Position numbers and translations under genes: made by a program
Origin: Bacteroidota bacterium
GTDB taxonomy: Bacteria > Bacteroidota > Bacteroidia > NS11-12g > UBA9320
Assembly (NCBI GenBank): GCA_003484585.1
Contig: DNBZ01000297.1
Coordinates: 1-7,251 of the forward strand
Reading direction: 5' to 3'
Length of the DNA: 7,251 nucleotides
Part shown: piece after piece, positions 1 through 5,703 of the stretch
Layout of the letters: every line of letters starts with the position of its first letter
Position numbering within the stretch: the stretch's first letter is position 1
The notes under the pieces: model-generated
The model's input: only the letters and a program-made list of their open reading frames with translations
Database searches by the model: none
What the model was told of the DNA's origin: nothing

Positions 1-2
1 AA

Positions 3-83
3 AATTTTAAAGTCCAATTAAAATCATTTGATGAAATATTTGATAGAAAACTACAGAAAACACCGTATAAAATTTATTGCTAA
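3..83 (+). CDS. Possible C-terminal tail of an upstream gene (partial)
   Basis: The frame that starts at base 3 is open from the window edge to a TAA at 81-83 and would encode about 26 residues ending in PYKIYC. The composition (KSFDEIFDRKLQ in the middle) looks like ordinary charged protein sequence, so it may be the end of a gene that begins outside the window. The last codons run into intergenic, repeat-like DNA starting near base 58, so the true end could have been altered by an insertion. It is too short to assign a family, and chance openness is quite possible. Confidence 0.3.
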   Translation, partial: NFKVQLKSFDEIFDRKLQKTPYKIYC

Positions 84-206
84 TTCTAGCCTACGTACGA
101 GTCCCGATAGCTATCGGGACTCGTTGATTTTCTATTCGGTTCGTATTTACTAAATTTATTACTTTACCTTGAAACAAATCATACACAAACACATTATGGC
201 TAATTA
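58..206. repeat. Intergenic segment resembling a dispersed flavobacterial repeat
   Basis: Between the possible upstream gene end and the ATG at 210 there is non-coding DNA built around the palindrome at 97-124. The heptamer GCTAATT occurs near both ends (79-85 and 199-205), and TAGCC (87-91) is mirrored by GGCTA (198-202). The left part (ACACCGTATAAAATT, 60-74) and the run up to the start codon resemble, from memory, intergenic sequence repeated in Flavobacteriaceae genomes. The evidence inside the window is only the palindrome and these short matches, so the extent is approximate. Confidence 0.35.
97..124. repeat. Perfect 28-bp palindrome (GTCCCGATAG / CTATCGGGAC core)
   Basis: Two 14-base arms meet with no spacer: the left half ends in GTCCCGATAG at 101-110 and the right half begins with CTATCGGGAC at 111-120, with flanking ACGA/TCGT also pairing. 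The core is more GC-rich than the surrounding DNA. From memory, palindromes with a CCCGATAG/CTATCGGG core are dispersed between genes in many flavobacterial genomes; I could not verify this here. It may act as a bidirectional transcription-end hairpin, since it sits between a possible upstream gene end and the gene at 210. The T-run after it is weak. Confidence 0.75.
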
Positions 207-209
207 AAA

Positions 210-929
210 ATGAAGCACAAAATAACAATTTTGATTCTGATAATATCGAATTTCTCTTTTGGACAGACAGAAAACCATAAAGAAAAATTTAGACAATTAG
301 AGCCTGATATTTGGTTAGGTACTTGGGATAAAGAAAATTCTAGTAAATCAATAAAAGTTGACACTTTAAGTTATGATGACATCCCTAAAACAATTGATTT
401 TAGAGGAACTGTTGTTGAAGCTCTCAAATGGACTGATTCCAACGGTGAGAATATTTTAATTCAAACTGTAACAGGACATTTCACTTGGAAAGACTATGAT
501 AAAGATTCATCCGACTACATGCTTCAAGACAAATCTGAATTATACGCATACCTGTTTCAAAAAAACAATTCTAATAGCGATTATAAACGAAAATGGAGAA
601 TTTACGACTATACCGAATGTTTTGGTGTTGATTGGTTTACAGGATTTACACCAAAAGCGACTACAATTACAGATTTAAATACTGATGGTGTAACGGAAGT
701 AACAATGCCATATGTTTCAATTTGTCGTGGTGGAATGGATCCTGGAACTTTGAAAATAATAATGTACGAAGGAAGTACCAAATATGCGTTAAGAGGTTCT
801 ACTATGCTTATGTGCGAAAGCGAAAATCCGTATGGCGGAGAATTTGCCGAAAGTGAAAACTTAAAAGCGAACCCAACATTTAAGAATTTTCTAATAAAAC
901 ATTGGAATAGAAATAAATGTGAAAACTAA
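210..929 (+). CDS. Secreted protein of unknown function (possibly M949_RS01915-like family)
   Basis: A 239-residue protein with an N-terminal Sec signal peptide: a basic start (MKHK), a hydrophobic stretch at residues 5-14, and SNFSFGQ with probable cleavage after Gly18, leaving Gln at +1 as is common in Bacteroidetes. The mature part is acidic and aromatic-rich. Residues 155-162 (DLNTDGVT) resemble the D-x-D/N-x-DG calcium-binding loops of FG-GAP/VCBS-type repeats, but only one copy is visible. The region from this loop to KYALRGST (191-198) resembles, from memory, a flavobacterial family annotated as M949_RS01915 surface polysaccharide biosynthesis protein; that name comes from a genetic phenotype and says little about activity. 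Cysteines at 137, 172, 202 and 237 could form disulfides after export. No catalytic motif is recognised. The ATG at 210 is supported by the signal peptide and an A-rich leader. The gene lies just after repeat-like DNA and may be a separate acquisition from the lipid genes downstream. Confidence 0.8.
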   Translation: MKHKITILILIISNFSFGQTENHKEKFRQLEPDIWLGTWDKENSSKSIKVDTLSYDDIPKTIDFRGTVVEALKWTDSNGENILIQTVTGHFTWKDYDKDSSDYMLQDKSELYAYLFQKNNSNSDYKRKWRIYDYTECFGVDWFTGFTPKATTITDLNTDGVTEVTMPYVSICRGGMDPGTLKIIMYEGSTKYALRGSTMLMCESENPYGGEFAESENLKANPTFKNFLIKHWNRNKCEN

Positions 930-956
930 AAACATGAGTCAATTCAATTGTTTTTG

Positions 957-964
957 TACCTTTA
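957..964 (+). promoter_or_regulatory. Possible -7 element for the acyltransferase gene
   Basis: TACCTTTA matches the Bacteroidetes -7 consensus TAnnTTTG at all but the last base and ends 24 bases before the ATG at 989. No convincing -33 TTTG lies at the expected spacing, so this is a weak candidate. The alternative is read-through from the gene ending at 929, 59 bases upstream. Confidence 0.25.
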
Positions 965-988
965 TACATAGAAATACGATTATCCTAT

Positions 989-2329
989 ATGCTTTATAAA
1001 ATATTTAGATGGCTTTTTCACTTGACTACAAAAGCCTATTTCCGATCTATATACCTACAAGGGAAAGATCAGATACCACCAAATGGTAAACCAGTAATTT
1101 TTGCGGCAAACCACCCCAGCTCATTTATGGATCCCATATTGCTTGCCGTACACCTAAAAAGAGCATTGTATTTTTTAGTACGAGGAGATGTGTTTAAAAA
1201 CAAATTCGCAAGTCTCCTTTTTGATAAGCTACACATGATTCCAGTGTACAAACCGGATCTGTCTCCAGGCCAAACTCATAAAAACGAAATGATTTTTGAA
1301 AAATGTCACGCACATCTTGGACGTAATAGTAATGTGATGATTTTTCCTGAAGGCACCAGTAAAACTGAGCGACGACTACGACCCATAAAAACAGGTGTCG
1401 CTAGAATAGCGTTAGGAGCTGAGGCCAAACATAACTTTGAGCTAGACTTAACTATTTTACCCATTGGCTTAAATTATTCCAATCCACATTATTTCAAAAG
1501 TGATGTATTCGTCAATATAGGCGAGCCTATACGAGTAAGTGAGTACAAGGACATATATATCAAAGATCCTAGGGAAGCCGTATTGCAACTAACAGAACGT
1601 GTAAAAACGGAGCTTGAAAAACGTATTGTAATAATAGAAGATGAGCAACTCGAAAAGTTAATTCAACAAATAGAAATTCTTTATAGAAGTAAACTAAGAG
1701 ACGAAAGTAAACTGGAAGGAAAAGCAATACAAGATTTTTACTTATCTCAAGATATTGTGAAGGCAGTGGAATACTACGCTAAAAACAAACCAGAATTACT
1801 GAAAGATTTTGAGCAAAAAATCACCTACTATCTAAAAGAGTTAAAAGGCTTAAAGATAAGAGATACACAAATAAGAACGTCTTCCGTATCCTTCAAATTC
1901 CTTTGGACGCTGCTTTATTTCACAATTGGGTTCCCTGTGTTTTTATATGGCTTCATTACAAATGTGATTCCCTTTAAACTAGCTGAGTTCATCTCAGGAA
2001 AAATCCTAATCAGAGAAGATTTTGTAGGATCCATAAAAATAGCCGTAGGTATGTTAGTCTTTATACTAATCTACGGTATAGAAGCCACTCTATTTGGCAC
2101 TTTCACAAATGTCTTATGGGGCATTCTATTTTGTATTAGTCTATATCCAGCAGGTTTATTCACCATGGACTATTTCAAAACCTACTATAAAGTACAAGGC
2201 ACTATTAAATACATGAGACTATTTATGCAAAAAAGTAACTTAGTCACTAATCTAAAGACAACACGGCAGGAGTTAGTAGATGAGCTTGAGAACAGGAAAA
2301 AAGAATTTTTAGACCAACGGGAAGTATGA
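989..2329 (+). CDS. PlsC-type glycerol(-3-phosphate)/lysophospholipid acyltransferase, membrane-bound
   Basis: This 446-residue protein has an N-terminal PlsC/LPLAT domain (about residues 15-215). Such enzymes transfer an acyl chain to glycerol-3-phosphate or a lysophospholipid at the inner membrane. Visible blocks are NHPSSFMDP (41-49) with catalytic His42 and Asp48, FPEGTS (119-124) for glycerophosphate binding, and LPIGLNYSNPH (157-167) with the following IGEP. The His-Asp pair is spaced HX5D rather than the HX4D of classical PlsC, as in the yeast Gpt2/Sct1-like branch. A charged helical linker (about 205-290) leads to hydrophobic segments near 303-325, 350-371 and 374-393, then a basic/acidic helical tail (about 400-446). 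Ordinary PlsC is roughly 240 residues, so about 200 residues are extra. The exact acceptor (glycerol-3-phosphate or 1-acyl form) cannot be read from sequence. The ATG at 989 begins directly before the amphipathic domain start. A 323-bp gap separates it from the ALDH gene, so it is probably its own unit. Confidence 0.88.
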   Translation: MLYKIFRWLFHLTTKAYFRSIYLQGKDQIPPNGKPVIFAANHPSSFMDPILLAVHLKRALYFLVRGDVFKNKFASLLFDKLHMIPVYKPDLSPGQTHKNEMIFEKCHAHLGRNSNVMIFPEGTSKTERRLRPIKTGVARIALGAEAKHNFELDLTILPIGLNYSNPHYFKSDVFVNIGEPIRVSEYKDIYIKDPREAVLQLTERVKTELEKRIVIIEDEQLEKLIQQIEILYRSKLRDESKLEGKAIQDFYLSQDIVKAVEYYAKNKPELLKDFEQKITYYLKELKGLKIRDTQIRTSSVSFKFLWTLLYFTIGFPVFLYGFITNVIPFKLAEFISGKILIREDFVGSIKIAVGMLVFILIYGIEATLFGTFTNVLWGILFCISLYPAGLFTMDYFKTYYKVQGTIKYMRLFMQKSNLVTNLKTTRQELVDELENRKKEFLDQREV

Positions 2330-2422
2330 CACTTCTATTTGCAATAAGACCCTAATTTTCTCTACAACAAAAGACAAGCACGCTTCGCTCCTATAGTAAA
2401 CGATAACAAATGAATAAATTTC

Positions 2423-2446
2423 CCTAAGCATTTGCAAATGTTTAGG
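2423..2446 (+). terminator. Hairpin, probable transcription terminator after the acyltransferase gene
   Basis: CCTAAGCATTTG (2423-2434) pairs with CAAATGTTTAGG (2435-2446) over all 12 positions, with a single G-U wobble. Read as RNA it would close on a small TGCA loop and is followed by CACCTTTTCTT (2447-2457), a modest T-rich tail. It lies about 95 bases after the stop at 2329 with no gene between, which fits an intrinsic terminator; a dispersed palindrome is the alternative. Confidence 0.5.
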
Positions 2447-2472
2447 CACCTTTTCTTATCACTATTTTAGCG

Positions 2473-2480
2473 TATTTTTG
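2473..2480 (+). promoter_or_regulatory. Possible -7 element upstream of the ALDH unit
   Basis: TATTTTTG is a full match to the Bacteroidetes -7 consensus TAnnTTTG and sits just after the terminator-like hairpin. A TTTTC at 2451-2455 is a poor -33 candidate. Initiation here would leave a leader of roughly 165 bases before the ATG at 2653. AT-rich DNA gives such matches by chance, so confidence is low. Confidence 0.3.
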
Positions 2481-2652
2481 GAATGTAAATATATTAGATT
2501 GCAAGCTTAATCCGTATATAAAAAAATGCAGGTGTAGTTCTAAAATAAAGGTCGTTGCACGTTTGCTACATCTTATTATCCTTCGGAAAATCCTCGCACG
2601 CTAACGCATAACTTGCCATATACTAACGTAACCAAATCACAAGATATAAAAC

Positions 2653-4023
2653 ATGAAAATTCAAGAATTATATTCCAAGCAGCAAGTATTCTTCAACTCG
2701 AATGAAACGAAGAATATTAGTTTTAGAATTGAGCAATTAAAGAAATTTAGAAAAATATTGGAAGAGAATGAAAGCGAACTTTATGCTGCAATATTTGAAG
2801 ATTTTGGAAAGTCAGAATTTGAAACCTTTGAGTCTGAACTTTCTTTATTGTATCACGAAATAAATATTTTCGTCAAAAACATACAAAGGTGGAGCAGGCG
2901 AAAGAAAGTATCTACGGGATTAATCAATTTCCCAGCTAAAAGTTATATCATACCCGAACCACTTGGAGTAACTTTAGTTATCGGAGCGTGGAACTATCCT
3001 TATCAACTTTCTATGCTTCCAGCTATAACATCTATAGCCGCAGGTAACACAGTAATCATAAAGCCGAGTGAGCTGACTTCTAAAACATCAGCGATAATGG
3101 CTAAAATTATCAATACTAATTTTCCTTCTAATTTCTTGCACGTAGTAGAGGGAGGCATACCCGTAACTAAAGAACTATTGACTCACCGATTTGATAAGAT
3201 ATTTTTCACTGGCAGTATCCCCGTTGGCAAGATTATATATCAAGCAGCCGCAAAGCACCTTACTCCCGTCACACTTGAGCTCGGTGGCAAAAGTCCTACT
3301 TTTGTACTAGCAGATTGTGATATTAACGTAACAGCAAAAAGAATAGTCTGGGCCAAATTTCTGAATGCTGGACAGACCTGTGTGGCTCCTGACTATATTT
3401 TAGTGGACCAATCAATAGAGACAAAATTCTTAGAAGCATTAAGGTCTAACATAAAGGAGTTTTATACAGTCGCTGGGGATACATCCGATAACTATGTACA
3501 AATAATAAATACTGCAAATTTTGATCGATTACAAAAACTGCTGGATCCCAATAAGATATATTGTGGCGGCGAAATAGATAGAGAAAGACGATTTATAAGT
3601 CCAACGATTTTACAAAATATTTCATTTGATGATGAAATAATGCAGGATGAAATTTTCGGGCCTATTCTTCCCGTTGTATCCTATTCAGATTTAGATGAGG
3701 CTATACAGCACGTAAAAGCAAGACCCAAACCTCTAGCGTGCTACGTTTATTCTAAGAATAGAAAAACAATAGCAAAAGTGCTCAAAGAAGTGTCCTTTGG
3801 CGGGGGTGCAGTAAATGAAAGTGTAATGCATTTTGCGAATAGTAACCTTCCATTTGGCGGTGTAGGCTTAAGCGGAATGGGAAGCTACCATGGGAAATCT
3901 GGCTTTGACACCTTTTCTCATTTCAAGAGTATCCTAGATAAACCATTTTGGTTTGAAGCCAATATTAAATATTCTCCATACTCAAAAAACAAGTTAAAAA
4001 TAATAAAATGGCTTTTCAAGTAA
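2653..4023 (+). CDS. NAD(P)-dependent aldehyde dehydrogenase, ALDH3 (fatty aldehyde) type
   Basis: A full-length 456-residue ALDH of the class 3 group, which oxidises medium- to long-chain or aromatic aldehydes to carboxylic acids. Motifs in order: GAWNYP with Asn114 (oxyanion), IIKPSE with Lys137 (cofactor), FFTGS (184-188), ELGGKS with Glu209 (general base), NAGQTCVAPDY with the catalytic Cys243, EIFGP with Glu333 and Phe335 (nicotinamide ribose contacts), and the C-terminal LPFGGVGLSGMGSYHGK block (399-415). The short N-terminal domain, the QTCVAPDY wording and the length of about 450 distinguish ALDH3 from ALDH1/2-type enzymes of about 490-500. Unlike mammalian ALDH3A2 there is no clear C-terminal membrane helix; the end is only basic and aromatic (IIKWLFK). 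It is probably cytosolic. The GMC oxidoreductase gene starts 33 bases later, suggesting co-transcription and that the ALDH consumes the aldehyde made by that enzyme. The substrate is not determined. Confidence 0.92.
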   Translation: MKIQELYSKQQVFFNSNETKNISFRIEQLKKFRKILEENESELYAAIFEDFGKSEFETFESELSLLYHEINIFVKNIQRWSRRKKVSTGLINFPAKSYIIPEPLGVTLVIGAWNYPYQLSMLPAITSIAAGNTVIIKPSELTSKTSAIMAKIINTNFPSNFLHVVEGGIPVTKELLTHRFDKIFFTGSIPVGKIIYQAAAKHLTPVTLELGGKSPTFVLADCDINVTAKRIVWAKFLNAGQTCVAPDYILVDQSIETKFLEALRSNIKEFYTVAGDTSDNYVQIINTANFDRLQKLLDPNKIYCGGEIDRERRFISPTILQNISFDDEIMQDEIFGPILPVVSYSDLDEAIQHVKARPKPLACYVYSKNRKTIAKVLKEVSFGGGAVNESVMHFANSNLPFGGVGLSGMGSYHGKSGFDTFSHFKSILDKPFWFEANIKYSPYSKNKLKIIKWLFK

Positions 4024-4029
4024 GCTAGG

Positions 4030-4050
4030 GTTAATTAACATTGTATACAA
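4030..4050. promoter_or_regulatory. Two abutting 10-bp palindromes in the ALDH-GMC gap
   Basis: GTTAATTAAC (4030-4039) and TTGTATACAA (4041-4050) are each perfect palindromes, separated by one base, and together fill most of the 33-bp gap between the two genes. They could form an operator for a dimeric regulator or be chance in AT-rich DNA. No known consensus is recognised. Confidence 0.25.
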
Positions 4051-4056
4051 AGCGAT

Positions 4057-5655
4057 ATGGCCGATAATCTTGGAACAGAAAAAATGGAGTACGACTATAT
4101 TATAATTGGCAGTGGTTTTGGTGGTTCGGTGAGTGCTCTTAGATTATCTAAAAAAGGATATTCTGTTTTGGTGATCGAAAAAGGAAAATGGTACAAGGCT
4201 GAGGATTTTCCTAAGACCAATTGGAATTTCAGAAAATGGCTGTGGTTGCCTAGTTTACGATTCTTCGGTATTATGAAATTAACCATCTTTAAGCATGTCG
4301 CAGTACTATCTGGTACAGGTGTAGGTGGGGGCTCGCTCGTATATGCCAATACATTACCTATTCCTAAAGCCACGTTTTTCGAAACAGGTAGCTGGAGTGC
4401 ACTACTCGACTGGGAAACCGAACTAGCTCCCTATTATAAGGAAGCTTTAAGAATGCTCGGTGCTACAAAAAATCCTAAGTTGTTTGACGGAGATTTAGGA
4501 CTGAAAAAAGTTGCACAAAAATTGGGTATGGAAGACAAATTTGACGCTACTAATGTTGCCGTATATTTTGGAGAAGAAAATGTAACCAAAAAGGATCCAT
4601 ATTTTGAGGGTATGGGCCCAGAAAGAACTGGATGCAACTATTGTGGTGCGTGCATGACAGGATGTAGAAATAATTCTAAAAACACATTAGACAAAAACTA
4701 CCTGTATCTAGCTCAAAAATATGGAGCGGAAATACTCGCCGAAAATGAAGTGTATGATGTCCGCCCAATAAACGGTAAAGATGTAGCTAGTGGCTACGAA
4801 GTAGGGATAAAAACCAGCACAAAATTATTTGCCAAGAAGAGAAAAATAACAAGCAAAGGTGTGATTTTTTCTGGCGGTGTATTAGGCAGTATAAAGCTAC
4901 TCCTAAAGTTAAGAGCTACCTCGCTGCCCAACATATCTGATAGACTAGGACAAGATATAAGAACTAACAACGAAACTCTGGTAAGCGTATCTAGCCTAGA
5001 CAAAGACAAAAATTACTCTAAAGGTGTCGCGATAGGAAGCATTTTAGATACGGATGAAAATAGTCATCTAGAAATATGCAGATATTCTGAGGGATCTAAT
5101 GCCTGGAAGCTAATACATCTACCGTATGTTACAGGCAAGACTATTTTCATTAGACTAGGAAAGGTACTAGTTTCTTTAATAAAATCACCCATCGACTATT
5201 TCAAAATCTATTTTATGAATAGTTGGGCAAAGCAAACGGTAGTACTCCTCTTTATGCAAACTCTGGATAGCACGCTGAGATTCAAGAGAAATATTTTCGG
5301 ATCTATAAGTTCTACCGTTAGTACGGGTAAAAAGCCGACTCCTTTTGTTCCTGAATCAGTTCAATTGATAAAAGAATATAGTGCCGCCGTAAATGGTGTG
5401 AGCACCTCATTTGCACTAGAAACTTTAGCTGGCATTCCATCCACAGCACACATTTTGGGAGGTGCAGTAATGGGAGCAGATTCTTCAGAAGGTGTGATTG
5501 ATAAGAACAATAAAATTTTCGGTTATGAGAATCTTTATATTATTGATGGTTCTATGATTTCTGCAAATCCTGGAGTAAATCCATCTCTATCAATAACGGC
5601 TATTGCAGAGAGAGCTATGGACCAAATACATACTAAAACAAATAGTTTAGGCTGA
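4057..5655 (+). CDS. GMC family FAD oxidoreductase (cholesterol oxidase / long-chain alcohol oxidase type)
   Basis: A 532-residue flavoprotein that should oxidise an alcohol to an aldehyde or ketone. It has the N-terminal Rossmann FAD motif YDYIIIGSGFGGSVSA (residues 12-27), an adenine-binding acid at the end of strand 2 (VIEKG, 39-43), and a TGVGGGSLVYAN block (87-98) near the flavin. C-terminal GMC signatures are HILGGAVMG (465-473) with active-site His465, NLYIIDGSM (492-500), and NPGVNPSLSITAIAERAM (504-521) with Asn508 completing the catalytic pair. A four-cysteine stretch, Cys193, Cys196, Cys199 and Cys203, followed by KNTLDKNYL, marks the subgroup that includes actinobacterial cholesterol oxidases and fatty alcohol oxidases. 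A middle hydrophobic region (about 355-405) could help bind membrane or lipid substrate; there is no signal peptide. An in-frame ATG at 4084, preceded by AACAGAAAAA and placed directly before the Rossmann strand, is an equally good or better start, giving 523 residues. It probably works in tandem with the upstream ALDH. Confidence 0.88.
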   Translation: MADNLGTEKMEYDYIIIGSGFGGSVSALRLSKKGYSVLVIEKGKWYKAEDFPKTNWNFRKWLWLPSLRFFGIMKLTIFKHVAVLSGTGVGGGSLVYANTLPIPKATFFETGSWSALLDWETELAPYYKEALRMLGATKNPKLFDGDLGLKKVAQKLGMEDKFDATNVAVYFGEENVTKKDPYFEGMGPERTGCNYCGACMTGCRNNSKNTLDKNYLYLAQKYGAEILAENEVYDVRPINGKDVASGYEVGIKTSTKLFAKKRKITSKGVIFSGGVLGSIKLLLKLRATSLPNISDRLGQDIRTNNETLVSVSSLDKDKNYSKGVAIGSILDTDENSHLEICRYSEGSNAWKLIHLPYVTGKTIFIRLGKVLVSLIKSPIDYFKIYFMNSWAKQTVVLLFMQTLDSTLRFKRNIFGSISSTVSTGKKPTPFVPESVQLIKEYSAAVNGVSTSFALETLAGIPSTAHILGGAVMGADSSEGVIDKNNKIFGYENLYIIDGSMISANPGVNPSLSITAIAERAMDQIHTKTNSLG

Positions 5656-5671
5656 TCAGCACCAATTGAAA

Positions 5672-5679
5672 TACTTTTG
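5672..5679 (+). promoter_or_regulatory. Possible -7 element for the hydrolase gene
   Basis: TACTTTTG fits the Bacteroidetes -7 consensus TAnnTTTG fully and ends 24 bases before the ATG at 5704, a usual distance. TTTAG at 5646-5650 is a weak -33 candidate. If real, the hydrolase can be transcribed independently of the GMC gene, and the TTG at 5677, which lies inside this box, cannot be the start codon. Confidence 0.35.
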
Positions 5680-5703
5680 AAAATTATTAATTTACGTACA
5701 CCA

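Larger units (their letters stand above)
2330..2652. other. 323-bp gene-free region with hairpin and degenerate short repeats
   Basis: No credible reading frame lies here on either strand. It contains a terminator-like hairpin at 2423-2446, a good -7-like box at 2473-2480, and three related GCACG-containing words: GCACGCTTCGCT (2378-2389), GCACGTTTGCT (2557-2567) and GCACGCTAACGC (2596-2607). The part from about 2545 to 2640 is richer in CG steps than the coding DNA around it and resembles, from memory, the dispersed intergenic sequence of flavobacteria, as does the segment near base 60-206. It may be remnant repeat or cassette material. Confidence 0.5.

Noticed and set aside
58..206. Integron attC-like site around the palindrome
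   Set aside because: No GTTRRRY/RYYYAAC core pair in the right arrangement and no integrase in the window; the palindrome has no unpaired bases typical of attC.
496..678. 60-codon + strand frame inside the secreted-protein gene
   Set aside because: It lies wholly within the gene at 210-929 in another frame, has no family features and no ribosome site.
1069..1251. 60-codon - strand frame
   Set aside because: Antisense to the conserved PlsC motif region; it is a shadow of that coding sequence.
2330..2652. Small RNA or riboswitch in the long leader of the ALDH gene
   Set aside because: Apart from the hairpin at 2423-2446 I found no recognisable riboswitch or ncRNA core, and nothing else pairs strongly.
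4095..5009. Three - strand frames of 67-92 codons
   Set aside because: All are antisense to conserved GMC oxidoreductase blocks and have low-complexity, proline/serine-rich translations typical of shadow frames.
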